From NCBI RefSeq assembly GCF_009755885.1, contig NZ_VYIX01000001.1:762043-826042 (forward strand): a DNA stretch of 64,000 nucleotides, given 5' to 3'. The position numbers and the translations under genes are program-made. Positions within the stretch are counted from its first letter, which is position 1. Every line of letters starts with the position of its first letter. Positions 1 to 11,958 of the stretch are shown here, one piece after another. Source of the stretch: Brachyspira sp. SAP_772 (lineage in GTDB: Bacteria > Spirochaetota > Brachyspiria > Brachyspirales > Brachyspiraceae). The notes below the pieces were generated by a model, which was not told where the DNA came from, made no database searches, and saw only the letters and a program-made list of their open reading frames with translations.

Positions 1-600
1 GCTTTATATATAGGTTGGCTTGCATCCGATGAACAAGTAGATATAGTTATAGATATAATAGAATATTTCAAAATAAAAACTGTATTATTAGATCCAATAT
101 TAGGAGATAATGGCAAATTATATTCTTCTATGACAGAAAAACATATAAAATCCATTAAAAGAATACTAAAATATGCTACAATAATAACACCTAATATCAC
201 AGAATTATGTTTGCTTTTGGATAAAGACCCAAGCAAAAAATATACAGAAGAAAATGTAATAGAAATGGCTAAAGAATTATCAAATATAACTTCAGAAAAT
301 GTGATTGTAACAAGTGTAGAAAAAGATAACAAGTTCGGTTCTCTAGCATACAATAAAAAAAATAATAATATTACAACAAGTTATTTTGATAAAATAAATA
401 TAGCAATGCCGGGTACAGGTGATGCCTTTGCTTCTGCATTATTAGGATATATATTAAATGACTATTCTATAGAAGATGCATTAAAAAAAGCTACTAAATT
501 TATTTACACAGCAATAGAGCTATCTGTAAAAGAAAATGATAATAGAATATATGGCATATCCATAGAAAAAAGACTTAATCTGTTAAAAGATTTATATTAA
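1..600 (+). CDS. Pyridoxal/pyridoxamine kinase, 5' end missing
   Basis: The reading frame is open from base 1, so the gene starts left of the window and the ATG at 130 is internal. The product looks like the C-terminal 199 residues of a PdxK/PdxY-type kinase, which phosphorylates B6 vitamers in the cytoplasm. The segment DPILGDNGKLY, followed by TPNITE, is typical of this group. Near the end, the PGTGDAFASALL motif forms the anion hole, and its Asp is the expected catalytic base. A related phosphomethylpyrimidine kinase (ThiD) is possible, but the GDNGKLY signature favours the pyridoxal kinase branch. The gene ends just before a convergent TPR gene. Confidence 0.8.
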   Translation, partial: ALYIGWLASDEQVDIVIDIIEYFKIKTVLLDPILGDNGKLYSSMTEKHIKSIKRILKYATIITPNITELCLLLDKDPSKKYTEENVIEMAKELSNITSENVIVTSVEKDNKFGSLAYNKKNNNITTSYFDKINIAMPGTGDAFASALLGYILNDYSIEDALKKATKFIYTAIELSVKENDNRIYGISIEKRLNLLKDLY

Positions 601-609
601 TAAACAAAT

Positions 610-3360
610 TTATTTTAATAGTTTATTTAATATATCTTCTATTTCTCTTTCTATGTATTTTTTATCATTCATATCTTTGCCCCAAACAGATTTATTCAAT
701 GCTGTTTTATATAATTGCAAAGATTGTTTTAGAAGAGTATTTGTGTTTCTGTCTATATAACTTTCAGCTCTCAATTTATATATTCTAGCAAGTAAAGCAT
801 ATCCGCTTGCATCATCAGGAAGAAGTGAAATATAATTTAGAGCATATTTCTGTGCCTTGTTATAATCTCTAAAATTATTTAATGCTACAATAGAAGCTCT
901 ATAATTTGCAGCTGCCTGATTTTTATTAATGCTAATTATATTCTCATACCCTTCTAGTGCTTCATTAATATTGCCTGTTATTTCATTTACATAAGATATC
1001 TGATACAAATAGTCAAGATTATCACCATTAATTAAAACAGCTCTATTAGCATATCTCATAGCAGCATCATTATTTCCAAGTTTAACATTTAATTTTGATA
1101 ATGCATAATAATCTCTATCAGATTCATATTCATTATTTAAATTAAATAAAGATAAAGGATAAGATGAAACATTAACAATACTATCCACCTTCCAAAGCAA
1201 ATCCACTTCCATATATTTAGAAGCCCTGTCAAAAGCATTAATAGAATATCCATATAATCTGCTTTTACTATAAATTCTTCCTAATATAGCGTCTTTTGCT
1301 CCTTCAACATTAACATACTTAAAAATATTATAAGTCATATCATAAGCACTATTATCATATTCATATGCCAATGATTCTGCTAAAGCTATAACATTATTCA
1401 TATAAGCAGGTGCTATTCTTAAAACCTCCCTTCTAACTTCAGAAAACTTAACATATCCATTAACATTATTATAATTGCCCATAGAAGCTAAATAAGAATC
1501 AATATATATCTTATTTTTTATAGCTATAGCATCATAATTATCTCTATTAATTCTTGTAGCTAAATTAGCAATATTTTTTGATTTTTCATAATCTTTTTGA
1601 TTATATAAATATGAAGCATAATAACCATATATTATAGAGTTTATCTTTTTTATATAAGGATCTTTAGTATCAATATTTTTAAGTCCATCTATATAATTTA
1701 TAGCTTCTTCATATCTATCATTTCTTAAATATTCAAATACTTTATCCGTAATAAGAGAAGTATTATATTTTAAATCATCTTCCCAAAATAAAGTAGATTT
1801 TATATCTGTGAGGTATATCTCTTTTTGATAATCAGAAATATCGTTTGATTTTACTCTTATACCTAGTAATTCTCTTAATAATAAAACATTATCAATACTG
1901 ATAGTATTATTATCAAAAGCTGTTTTTAAAAGTTTAATTGCTTCATCTGTAGAGCCTAATTTAGAATAGCTATTTGCAATATACCATAATCTTTTTTGCT
2001 CTTCATAACCTTCAAATCTGCTATTCATAATTAAATTAACAACATTAACATATAGCCCCTTATTATATAAATAATCAGCCCTATCAAGAATAAGATTATT
2101 TTCAAGAGATTTCATCAATCTAGCAACCGTATTTCTATAAGCATTAATACTAACTAATATATCTCTTGCTTTTTTATAGTCTCTTTTAAATATCAAATAT
2201 TTAGTGTATTCTATTTTATTTTCATCAGATATATCATATATACCTACAATTTGAGAAATTATTTCATTTGGATAATATAAGTACCCATAATTATAAAGCA
2301 TATTAGCAAGTGTTTCATATAATCTAGGCTTATTATAAGAATATTTTAGCCCCTCTTCTAATATATTTATAGCCTCTCTTTCTTTACCTTCATACAAAAA
2401 TATTTGAGCAAGTATAGCATAAGCTTCATCAAAATCTTTATTATTTCTTATAAAACTATTTATCATGCTTTTAGCTTCAGTATAATTTTGAGTTTTAAAA
2501 TAAGTTTTAGCCAAAGCAAGTTCTATTTCAGGAAAATCTTTTGTATAATTGGAAAGAGAATCTAATTTAATAAATGCATTAGTATAATCATTAGATATTA
2601 TATAACTATCCCAAATATAAAGCTCTTTCTGAACTGTAGCATTTGATATTTTAGAGTTTATTCTAATTAAATTATTATTATTAGAAACATTTTCTATAAG
2701 GGCTACATTATAATTGTTTATGGCATCATCATACTGTTTTTTAAAAATACTAATATCTCCAAAACCTTCGTATCCGCATTCACTGCCATTTTTTATACAT
2801 AAACTATAATATTTCTCAGCACTCTTTATATCAAAATTTCTTAAAGCAATATCTCCAGCCAAATATAACCAATAATTATCATTATATATTTTATATGCAG
2901 ATATATAAGCTATTAAAGCATATTCGTATTCATTAATCTTATAAAAGAAATCAGTTATATTAGTATGTACTTCCCTATCATTAATATACCAATTTATAAT
3001 CTTACTAAAATCTAAAGAAGCATAATATAAATCTCCATGCCTGTAATAAGCAAGCCCTCTCGTATAATAAATATCATAATAATCTTTATAACTTTCTTCT
3101 AATAAATTACAAATATTAATAGCTTCATTATATTTTGACTCTTTTATTAATAGTTTAGCTTCATTTAATTTATTTGTAATATCTATTTTTATTTCTTCAT
3201 TTGCATTATTTAAAAAATCATTTGTAATAATATTAACATTCTCTAAATTAATATCCAAATTTCTATCAGATACAGTTTTTTGAGAATATTGTAAAATATC
3301 TTTGGAATATGCCGAAATATATAGCATAAAAATAGCAAGCAGTATCTTTATTAATTTCAT
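610..3360 (-). CDS. Exported TPR-repeat protein, 916 aa
   Basis: The N-terminus has a short basic start and a hydrophobic stretch ending near Ala17-Tyr-Ser, a likely signal peptide, so the protein is probably periplasmic or envelope-attached. Almost all the rest is alpha-helical tetratricopeptide-type repeats, recognisable as recurring pairs such as ..Y.EAI...... and ..YY..GLAYY..GDLYYAS. There is no catalytic domain that I recognise. TPR arrays act as protein-binding scaffolds, and large ones are common in spirochaete envelopes. It is convergent with the kinase fragment on its left and divergent from a glycosyltransferase on its right. The specific partner is unknown. Confidence 0.8.
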   Translation of the reverse strand: MKLIKILLAIFMLYISAYSKDILQYSQKTVSDRNLDINLENVNIITNDFLNNANEEIKIDITNKLNEAKLLIKESKYNEAINICNLLEESYKDYYDIYYTRGLAYYRHGDLYYASLDFSKIINWYINDREVHTNITDFFYKINEYEYALIAYISAYKIYNDNYWLYLAGDIALRNFDIKSAEKYYSLCIKNGSECGYEGFGDISIFKKQYDDAINNYNVALIENVSNNNNLIRINSKISNATVQKELYIWDSYIISNDYTNAFIKLDSLSNYTKDFPEIELALAKTYFKTQNYTEAKSMINSFIRNNKDFDEAYAILAQIFLYEGKEREAINILEEGLKYSYNKPRLYETLANMLYNYGYLYYPNEIISQIVGIYDISDENKIEYTKYLIFKRDYKKARDILVSINAYRNTVARLMKSLENNLILDRADYLYNKGLYVNVVNLIMNSRFEGYEEQKRLWYIANSYSKLGSTDEAIKLLKTAFDNNTISIDNVLLLRELLGIRVKSNDISDYQKEIYLTDIKSTLFWEDDLKYNTSLITDKVFEYLRNDRYEEAINYIDGLKNIDTKDPYIKKINSIIYGYYASYLYNQKDYEKSKNIANLATRINRDNYDAIAIKNKIYIDSYLASMGNYNNVNGYVKFSEVRREVLRIAPAYMNNVIALAESLAYEYDNSAYDMTYNIFKYVNVEGAKDAILGRIYSKSRLYGYSINAFDRASKYMEVDLLWKVDSIVNVSSYPLSLFNLNNEYESDRDYYALSKLNVKLGNNDAAMRYANRAVLINGDNLDYLYQISYVNEITGNINEALEGYENIISINKNQAAANYRASIVALNNFRDYNKAQKYALNYISLLPDDASGYALLARIYKLRAESYIDRNTNTLLKQSLQLYKTALNKSVWGKDMNDKKYIEREIEDILNKLLK

Positions 3361-3439
3361 AATATTTCCTTACAAATACTGCTATAAATATCGGAAATAA
3401 TGGTATTATTTTTTAATAAAGATATAAAAATAAATTTAT

Positions 3440-4483
3440 ATGAAAGAAATAATAATATTAACATCAAATATCACAATAAAAAATAAAACAAATATATTTA
3501 TATTGAATTTAATAGAGTTATTATATAAAAAAGGGGTAAAAGTAACATTATATTCAAATAAATTTCCAAAAACTTTTCATGGATACATTACAAAAAAACA
3601 TCTGTCATTAAAGTTTACAAATATAAAAGAAATAGCAAATCAATCAAAAAATGCCAACGCAATAATAGCTATAGACTATCCGATGAATATAATAGCATAC
3701 AAAATAAAAAATATGTTTAATAAGATGAGAATAACTTCACCTTTAATAATATGGTATTCAATAAACTTTCAAAAAAATATATATAAAAATAATAATAAAA
3801 GAAAATTAAAAGAAGATTATAAAAGTATTTCAAATATAGATATAGTGTTATGTGCCAATGAAAAAACAAAAAACATGTTGGAATATATTTATAATAATAA
3901 AGCAATAGAAATTATACGCCCATATTACTCACCATATATTTTTAATAATAATAACAATAAAGAGAATTATATACTCACTTTCTTTAATGCAGAAAACAGC
4001 ATATATAAATGCACTGCTGCCTACTGTGAATATATAAATAATTCAATAAAAAATAATAAAGAGATATACAAATTAATAATAGTAGGATACAACAAATACT
4101 TAGAAGATAATATAAATAAATTAAATATAAAAGACTATGTAGAGTTAGTGGATTATAATTCTAATATAGAAAAGATAATATCAAACGCCTATACAATTTT
4201 AATACATAATATAGACGACCCTTTCTATATAGAATTAATATCCTCTTGGAATAATAAACAAATACCAATAATAGATTCTAAAAGCCCATCCGCTGAGATT
4301 AGCATAGATAATAAAAATGCTCTAATATATAACTCTCAAAATCCAATATCTTTATGTAATAAATTAATTACACTCATAGAAGATAAAGAGTTATATAATA
4401 GCCTTTCATCTTCAATAGAAAATATTCCAAGTATTGAAGATAGTGCAAATCAATTATTAGAAATAATATCAAAAAAATTATAA
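3440..4483 (+). CDS. Glycosyltransferase, GT4-like
   Basis: This 347-residue protein has the layout of a GT-B glycosyltransferase. The N-terminal half has a Rossmann-like start (IIILTSN followed by a long helix) and the C-terminal half ends with an [22 protein letters not shown] segment like the nucleotide-sugar-binding end of GT4 enzymes. The classic E-x7-E motif is not clearly preserved ([16 protein letters not shown] is the matching region), so donor and acceptor cannot be assigned. It probably acts on an envelope glycan or lipid. It lies between divergent and convergent neighbours, so it is likely transcribed alone. Its stop codon overlaps the 3' end of dnaJ by 6 bases. Confidence 0.6.
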   Translation: MKEIIILTSNITIKNKTNIFILNLIELLYKKGVKVTLYSNKFPKTFHGYITKKHLSLKFTNIKEIANQSKNANAIIAIDYPMNIIAYKIKNMFNKMRITSPLIIWYSINFQKNIYKNNNKRKLKEDYKSISNIDIVLCANEKTKNMLEYIYNNKAIEIIRPYYSPYIFNNNNNKENYILTFFNAENSIYKCTAAYCEYINNSIKNNKEIYKLIIVGYNKYLEDNINKLNIKDYVELVDYNSNIEKIISNAYTILIHNIDDPFYIELISSWNNKQIPIIDSKSPSAEISIDNKNALIYNSQNPISLCNKLITLIEDKELYNSLSSSIENIPSIEDSANQLLEIISKKL

Positions 4484-5608
4484 ATTATTTCTGCTAGGTT
4501 TTCTCAATTTTGGCTCTTCATTATTTGGAATAACTTTTTTAAGTTCATTAAATAATCTTTTCTCTTCAGAAGATAATTTATTATTAACATCAATATTTAC
4601 TATAACAAATAAATCTCCTCGAGATGACCTATTAATATGATTAGCACCATTTCCTTTTAACTTAAAAATCTGTCCGCTATTAGTGCCAGCAGGAATTTTT
4701 ATTTTTACTTTTTTCTTATCTAATGTTTCTATAAATATATCATCACCTAAAGTAGCTTGCACTATATTAATACCCACTTCAGTAATTAAATCAATACCCT
4801 CTCTAACAAAATATTGATGCGGTGCAACATGTATATAAAGATATAAATCTCCATTTACACCTCCAGCTATAGCCTCACCTTCACCAGCTATTCTTAATTG
4901 AGTATTATCATCAATTCCCTTAGGTATATTAACAGATATAGTTTTAGGCTTTTTAATAGTACCAGTTCCATGACATTTTTTACAAGGTGTAGTAACAATA
5001 GAGCCAGTACCATTACATCTGCTGCAAGTTCTTCTCACACTAAAAAATCCCTGAGCCATTCTTACTTCGCCTGTACCATTACAAGAAGGACAAGTTTGAG
5101 TTTTTGTACCGGGTTCAGCTCCACTTCCATGACAAGCATCACAAATATCTTTTTTATCTAATTTAATCTCCATCTTTTTTCCAAATACAGCATCTTCAAG
5201 AGAAAGTGTAATATCATGTCTTAAATCATTACCTCTTCTTTGACTTCTTGAACCTCTAGAAGAAAATCCGCCTCCAAAAAAAGAACTAAATATATCATCC
5301 AAATCCCCAAAACCGCCAGAACCTCCAAACATTTGTGAAAAGTCAAATCCGCCTCTTCCATAAGCATCAGCAAAATCACTATGAACACCTTGAAAACCAA
5401 ATTGATCATATTGTGCACGTTTCTTCTCATCAGATAATATTTCATAAGCTTCTGTAGCTTCTTTAAACTTCTCTTCTGCTTCTTTATTTCCCGGATTTCT
5501 ATCAGGGTGATATTGCATAGCTAATTTTCTATATGCCTTTTTAATTTCATCAGCACTAGCTGTTTTATTTACTCCCAATACTTCGTAATAATCTCTTTTG
5601 TTTGCCAT
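4478..5608 (-). CDS. dnaJ: Chaperone protein DnaJ
   Basis: DnaJ is the Hsp40 co-chaperone that delivers unfolded clients to DnaK and stimulates its ATPase. All four parts are visible in the 376 residues: a J-domain with HPD at 34-36, a Gly/Phe-rich linker at about 75-115, a zinc-binding region with four CxxCxGxG repeats ([32 protein letters not shown]), and a C-terminal substrate-binding domain. The length is normal for the family. A GAGGAT ribosome-binding site precedes the ATG. No dnaK or grpE lies nearby. A second, small J-protein gene is directly upstream on the same strand. Confidence 0.97.
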   Translation of the reverse strand: MANKRDYYEVLGVNKTASADEIKKAYRKLAMQYHPDRNPGNKEAEEKFKEATEAYEILSDEKKRAQYDQFGFQGVHSDFADAYGRGGFDFSQMFGGSGGFGDLDDIFSSFFGGGFSSRGSRSQRRGNDLRHDITLSLEDAVFGKKMEIKLDKKDICDACHGSGAEPGTKTQTCPSCNGTGEVRMAQGFFSVRRTCSRCNGTGSIVTTPCKKCHGTGTIKKPKTISVNIPKGIDDNTQLRIAGEGEAIAGGVNGDLYLYIHVAPHQYFVREGIDLITEVGINIVQATLGDDIFIETLDKKKVKIKIPAGTNSGQIFKLKGNGANHINRSSRGDLFVIVNIDVNNKLSSEEKRLFNELKKVIPNNEEPKLRKPSRNNL

Positions 5609-5676
5609 TTTAACATATCCTCATTAATAAAATACATAAAAAATAAAAGCTTATATATAAAATCAAAAATAAAAAA

Positions 5677-5964
5677 TTATTTTCTTCTCTTACTTCCAAC
5701 TATTATACTAACGCCTAAACCTAAAGCTGCTAGGCCTGTAATAACATATTTATTGTTAGCTAAATACTTAATATTATATTCCATTCTCTTTTTTTTGTCA
5801 GATAAAACATCATAAGCCTCAGTAATCTCTTTAAACTTATTAGCACTAGTATCATCTCCAGCATTTCTATCAGGGTGATATAATTTTGCTAACTCCCTAT
5901 AAGACTTTTTTATTTTCTCTTCACTTGCAAATATATTAACATTAAGTATTTTATAATAATCCAT
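5677..5964 (-). CDS. Small membrane-anchored J-domain protein
   Basis: This 95-residue protein consists of a J-domain (about 2-65) with HPD at 30-32, followed by a single hydrophobic segment at about 73-90 and a basic GSKRRK tail. It lacks the Gly/Phe, zinc-finger and substrate-binding regions of DnaJ. It could therefore recruit DnaK to the inner face of the membrane but should not hold clients itself. It sits 68 bases upstream of dnaJ on the same strand, so the two may be co-transcribed. The family is not named; the J-domain assignment is firm, the DnaK partnership is inferred. Confidence 0.85.
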   Translation of the reverse strand: MDYYKILNVNIFASEEKIKKSYRELAKLYHPDRNAGDDTSANKFKEITEAYDVLSDKKKRMEYNIKYLANNKYVITGLAALGLGVSIIVGSKRRK

Positions 5965-6039
5965 AAAAATATCCTTAAATTATATATATAAAAACAATTT
6001 TCATCAATACAAAAAAATACACAAAAAATTAAACAAAAA

Positions 6040-6732
6040 TTAATTATCAAAAAACATTAAACTCTCAACTATAAGCAATAATCCGCTAGCTATCCATATA
6101 CTTTTAGTACCTAAAATGTTAGTAAATAAACTACCCAAAAATGCTCCAAACATAAAACATAATAAAATACTTAAATATATAAGACCATTTTTTAAACCTG
6201 TTTTATCTTTATTAAACAAGAATTTAAAAAAATTTTCTGAAGCAGATCTCAAATTTCCAGTACACATATTAGTAACATAAGCAAGTCCCTCAACCCTATT
6301 AAAAGTTATCATCAAAATACCAGACATAAAAGCTATAAAACTGATAACTAAACTGTCAAATATATCTCTAGGTAAAAGACCAACTACAAAAAGTATAATG
6401 GCATTTATTAGTATTACTAAATATTCTAATTCCATTAATTTTTTTTTATTTAATATTTTTTTTATATATAATGCAAACCAAATACCTATTATAAATACAA
6501 AAATAGATATTAAATAATGTATAGCCTCAAAGAAATTTCTTTCAGCAATACTCATAGCAAGAAATATAATGTTTCCTGTCTGAGCATAGGCAAATACACC
6601 ATCTCTTGTAATATAAGTATATGAATCAACAAATCCCCCTATAATACTAAATATTGACGCAATATAAATAGTTTGTGTTGTATGTATTGATTCATTCTTT
6701 CTTTTAATGAAAGAGATGAGATTACTTCTCAT
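6040..6732 (-). CDS. DUF1275 (YoaK-type) membrane protein
   Basis: This 230-residue protein has about six hydrophobic segments. It carries hallmarks of the DUF1275/YoaK family: the early GGFVDSYTYITRDGVFAYAQTGN region (small residues, then a TGN in the second helix) and the later MCTGNLRSA repeat of the TGN motif. Members are predicted inner-membrane proteins of unknown function, possibly small-molecule transporters. The gene stands alone, about 75 bases upstream of the small J-protein gene. No substrate can be inferred from its neighbours. Confidence 0.8.
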   Translation of the reverse strand: MRSNLISFIKRKNESIHTTQTIYIASIFSIIGGFVDSYTYITRDGVFAYAQTGNIIFLAMSIAERNFFEAIHYLISIFVFIIGIWFALYIKKILNKKKLMELEYLVILINAIILFVVGLLPRDIFDSLVISFIAFMSGILMITFNRVEGLAYVTNMCTGNLRSASENFFKFLFNKDKTGLKNGLIYLSILLCFMFGAFLGSLFTNILGTKSIWIASGLLLIVESLMFFDN

Positions 6733-6817
6733 ATAAAAAATATTCCCATAAAATTAATTGCAAATATTATAACATAAAATAGGATTTTTAGAAATATATA
6801 AGAAAGAAATTATATAT

Positions 6818-7234
6818 CTAATAAAGTCTTTTAAAAATAAGCTTAAGATCATTATCTAAAGTGTTTATAACTAACTCTTCACCATTAAACTCTATAGATG
6901 AAGCGGCTGTTAAATATTTTAAATAATCTTTTTCTTCAGTTATAGCCTCTTCTTCTTCTGATATTTTTGTAACTTCTATGTTTTTTATAAATAAAATATT
7001 ACCTCTTCTAAGTTCATATTCTCCAAAATATGTATTAGCTCCGCCATAACCGTAAAACTCTGTATTATAAAAAGATATTGTAATACCATTATCTTCAAAC
7101 ATATTCATAAGCTTATAAGTTTTACCTGTAAGTGTGCTAGATGACACTGATAATGATTTCTTAGTGGAGGAACAAGAAAATATTATAAAAAATATAAATA
7201 TTATAAATATCTTTTTTAAATTATTTTTTTTCAT
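6818..7234 (-). CDS. META-domain (HslJ-like) lipoprotein
   Basis: The 138-residue product begins with a lipoprotein signal peptide whose lipobox is FSCSS near residue 21. The rest fits a META domain: GKTYKLMN, then ITISFYNTEFYGYGGANTYFGEYELR in place of the usual GFGGCNRYFGSY, then a final L.L.F strand. META-domain proteins such as HslJ are small periplasmic or surface proteins linked to stress or envelope traits. The start overlaps the stop of the upstream paralogue by 4 bases (ATGA), so translation is probably coupled. Confidence 0.7.
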   Translation of the reverse strand: MKKNNLKKIFIIFIFFIIFSCSSTKKSLSVSSSTLTGKTYKLMNMFEDNGITISFYNTEFYGYGGANTYFGEYELRRGNILFIKNIEVTKISEEEEAITEEKDYLKYLTAASSIEFNGEELVINTLDNDLKLIFKRLY

Positions 7235-7641
7235 ATCTCTTCAAAAACCAAATAATTACTAGAAAGTAATGTGTATAAAGTTAATTTTTTTCCTTCAACC
7301 TTATATGAAGTAGCATCTTTTAAAAGCCTTAAGTATTCATCTTCTGCTTTCATTTTATCTTTACTTCCAGACATTAATGTTGTTATTAAATTATATACAT
7401 TAAAAATATCTCCATCTATCTCATATAAAGATGAATATCTATTAACTGCTGAAAAACCATTTATTTTATTATCATTAAATTCAATTGTAATACCCATCTC
7501 TGGATATATACTAACTAATTTAAACTTTCTGCCATCTAATATATCTTTTTTATCTGTTGTATTATTTTCTGTGATTTTGTTTTGCTCTGTAGTAGAACAT
7601 GAACATATTAATAACAATATAAAAATAAAGAACTTTTTCAT
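7231..7641 (-). CDS. META-like lipoprotein, paralogue of its neighbour
   Basis: I place the start at 7641, not at the longer in-frame ATG at 7713. From 7641 the protein begins MKKFFIFILLLICSCS, a standard lipoprotein signal with Cys near residue 13, and a GGAT element lies about 8 bases upstream; the longer form would put 24 odd residues before the signal. The body (GRKFKLVSIYPEMGITIEFNDNKI.GFSAVNRYSSLYEI) aligns in pattern with the next gene. It has the overall META shape but lacks the Gly-Gly turn. The two look like a tandem duplication expressed together. Confidence 0.65.
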   Translation of the reverse strand: MKKFFIFILLLICSCSTTEQNKITENNTTDKKDILDGRKFKLVSIYPEMGITIEFNDNKINGFSAVNRYSSLYEIDGDIFNVYNLITTLMSGSKDKMKAEDEYLRLLKDATSYKVEGKKLTLYTLLSSNYLVFEEI

Positions 7642-7720
7642 AAACATCCAAATAATTATTATTAAATTAATGCAATTATCGGTATTAGTGTATTTATTTT
7701 TTATGATACACAATATTTTT

Positions 7721-7754
7721 AAAATAAAATCCCTTATCCAAAAAAGATAAGGGA
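7721..7754 (-). terminator. Rho-independent terminator after the OppA gene
   Basis: A perfect 9-bp stem (TCCCTTATC / GATAAGGGA, 7730-7738 with 7746-7754) with a 7-base loop is followed on the minus strand by a TTTTATTTT run. It lies just downstream of the OppA-type gene ending at 7777. Confidence 0.85.
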
Positions 7755-7776
7755 CTGTAAAATATAATTTAACAAT

Positions 7777-9375
7777 TTATTCTAAATAAGCATAGTGAAA
7801 TTGATATTCTTGTAATGGAGTTAATACATAATCTTTTAATCTTTTGCTTACCAAAGTTGGATTTGATGGATTGTATATTGGGATAAGCAAATTATCTTCT
7901 GCTACTAATAATTTTTCAGCTTTATGCATAGCCTCCATTCTTATATTTTGATTAGCAGTAGATCTAGCAGTTTCTATATATTGGTCAAACATAGCATTAC
8001 TATATCCTGTAGAGTTTTGACTTCTATAGCTTAAATAATTTTCTAAGAAAGTCATAGGGTCACTATAATCACCAATCCATAAAGTTCTTATAAGCTGATA
8101 ATCTTTGTCACTTCTCATTTGCTGATAAGCAGCCCATTCTAAAGCAGTTATTTTCAAATCAATACCCAAATTCTCTTTCCACATCTGCTGCACAGCCTCA
8201 GCTACCTGCATATAAACCAAATCTGAAGTAGTTTTATATTCTAATACAGGAAAATTCTCACCATTAGGATATCCTGCTTCAGCCAATAATTTTTTAGCCA
8301 TCTCAACATTATTAGAATAAGCATCTTTAGATAAATCAATATATTCTCCGCCATTTTCTCTAAAATCTCCGCTAACATCATAAGCCCCCACAGGAACCCA
8401 AGCACTAGTAGGTGATTTTGCAGTAGGAACAACATTTTCTACTATATAATTTCTATCTATTGCCAAAGATAATGCCTTTCTTATTCTTACATCCTTTAAA
8501 ACTTCATTAGTAGCATTTATACCAAAAGCAACTGTAGAAAAATATGGAGCTATATTAATTATACCCTCTTCTTTAAGTTTTGCTAAATCTTGCTCTATAA
8601 TATTAACAGAAAAGTCTAATGAACCATCTTTTATACCAGCAAGTGCTAAAGTAGCATCTTTCATCATCACAAAAGTAATTTTTTCTGGAACAATATTATC
8701 TTTATTCCAATAGTTAGTATTTTTAATTACAACTATCTTTTCATCAGGGTTTCTTTCTGTCATAATAAAGGCACCATTACCAATATAGCTTTCTGGGCTT
8801 AATGACCATTTATCTCCGTACTTTTCTATTATGTCTTTTCTAACAGGAGCAAATATAGGATAAGTAAGTATATCTAAAAAATAACCTGTAGGAGCCTCTA
8901 AAGTTATTTCTAAAGTATAATCATCTATTGCTTTTACTCCAAGTTCTTCTACTGGAAGTTCGCTAGAAAGTATTTTTATAGCATTTTTTATATATTCTAC
9001 AAATGAAGTATATTCAGCAGCACTAGCAGGATTAGCAGCTCTTTGTAAAGCATAAACAAAATCATTTGCTGTTACATTTAATCCGTCAGACCACTTACCA
9101 TTCTCTCTCAAATGAAAAGTATATGTAAGTCCATCATCTGAAATATCCCAACTCTCACAAGCTCCGCCTTGCAAATTTCCATTCTTATCTTTAATTATCA
9201 AAGTTTCAAATACATGTCTTGGATAAACAAAATCATTTCCAGATAATGTAGGGTCTATTGTCTTTGGCTCTTCCCCAGCATTAATAAACAATTCTTTTGA
9301 AGAACGACTTACATTATTTGTACATGAAAAAATTAAAACAGAAATACAAAAAAATAGTAATATTCTTTTTAACAT
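7777..9375 (-). CDS. oppA: Oligopeptide ABC transporter substrate-binding lipoprotein (OppA family)
   Basis: This 532-residue protein is an SBP_bac_5 family member that captures peptides outside the membrane for import by an Opp permease. The lipobox is LIFSC with Cys18. Family landmarks follow: EPKTIDPTLSGND, the GLTYTFHLRENGKWSDG.N.TANDFVYALQR segment, the ALSLAIDR motif at mid-length, and a C-terminal RTLWIGDYSDPMTFLENY region. The length is usual. It has its own terminator and divergent upstream region, and no permease genes are adjacent. Opp-type ATPase genes lie about 25 kb away at 33202 and 35911; whether they serve this protein is unknown. Confidence 0.9.
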   Translation of the reverse strand: MLKRILLFFCISVLIFSCTNNVSRSSKELFINAGEEPKTIDPTLSGNDFVYPRHVFETLIIKDKNGNLQGGACESWDISDDGLTYTFHLRENGKWSDGLNVTANDFVYALQRAANPASAAEYTSFVEYIKNAIKILSSELPVEELGVKAIDDYTLEITLEAPTGYFLDILTYPIFAPVRKDIIEKYGDKWSLSPESYIGNGAFIMTERNPDEKIVVIKNTNYWNKDNIVPEKITFVMMKDATLALAGIKDGSLDFSVNIIEQDLAKLKEEGIINIAPYFSTVAFGINATNEVLKDVRIRKALSLAIDRNYIVENVVPTAKSPTSAWVPVGAYDVSGDFRENGGEYIDLSKDAYSNNVEMAKKLLAEAGYPNGENFPVLEYKTTSDLVYMQVAEAVQQMWKENLGIDLKITALEWAAYQQMRSDKDYQLIRTLWIGDYSDPMTFLENYLSYRSQNSTGYSNAMFDQYIETARSTANQNIRMEAMHKAEKLLVAEDNLLIPIYNPSNPTLVSKRLKDYVLTPLQEYQFHYAYLE

Positions 9376-9533
9376 AATTCTCCCCTTCTATATATGGTTA
9401 AGTAATAATACTATATTTAGAAATATAATGCAATTAATTAATAATATATTTACTTATATATATAATAAAATTCTAACAGAATTTTCTATTTTTTCGATAA
9501 TTATAACGATACAATAAAAAATGGAGTTGCAAA

Positions 9534-11381
<1,848 letters not shown>

Positions 11382-11383
11382 TA

Positions 11384-11830
11384 TTACTTTTTATTACATA
11401 CAAAACTTTTACCTATAAGAGTTGGATATAATATATTTTTTGTAAACTTAATTGTAAGAGACGAAGCATCTTCAGAAAAAGTTAAAGAACCCTCTACAAA
11501 TTTTTGATTTGCTTTAGGTACAGAAAAAGTGTAATCTAATCCTTTTCCTTCAACATCTAAATATAATAAATAATCAGGTTCATTTGTATTATTGCTGTTA
11601 ATAGAAGATGATAATTTGTTATATTTTATAGCTACCCATAAATATGCATTTTTTAAGTTTGTATCTACACTTGAAGCATCAAAACTATCAACTGAAACAT
11701 AACTACTTTTATTAAACTGCTCTAAACCTTTTGAATAATCAACACTAAATGCATCATTACCAGTTTTATCTTTATTGGAACAGCTAATAAATAAAACAAC
11801 AAAAATAAAGTACAATGATTTTTTTATCAT
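11384..11830 (-). CDS. Hypothetical lipoprotein, 148 aa
   Basis: The signal peptide MIKKSLYFIFVVLFISCS gives a lipobox with Cys near residue 17. The mature part (about 130 residues) is mostly beta-prone and Ser/Asp-rich, with no motif I recognise. The stop lies 3 bases from the convergent GerMN-domain gene. Function is unknown; a surface or periplasmic lipoprotein is the safe call. Confidence 0.7.
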   Translation of the reverse strand: MIKKSLYFIFVVLFISCSNKDKTGNDAFSVDYSKGLEQFNKSSYVSVDSFDASSVDTNLKNAYLWVAIKYNKLSSSINSNNTNEPDYLLYLDVEGKGLDYTFSVPKANQKFVEGSLTFSEDASSLTIKFTKNILYPTLIGKSFVCNKK

Positions 11831-11890
11831 TTTATCTTCCCTCCAATAAATTATTTAATAATATAATATAACTATTTTTAATATTTTACA

Positions 11891-11927
11891 ATAAAAATAA
11901 AAAAGGCCGCATTTTATTTATGCAGCC
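11891..11927 (-). terminator. Terminator of the rpmH-jag cluster
   Basis: On the minus strand an 8-bp GC-rich stem (GGCTGCAT / ATGCGGCC, one G-U pair; 11905-11912 with 11920-11927) is followed by a TTTTTTTATTTTTAT run. It lies just after the jag stop at 11959 and probably ends the whole five-gene transcript. Confidence 0.9.
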
Positions 11928-11958
11928 TCAATTTTTGTATAAATTATTTTTTAATTAG

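Noticed and set aside
7271..7750. Open frame of 159 codons on the plus strand opposite the META-like lipoprotein
   Set aside because: It is an antisense shadow of a gene with a clear signal peptide and ribosome-binding site; it lacks its own and crosses the terminator.
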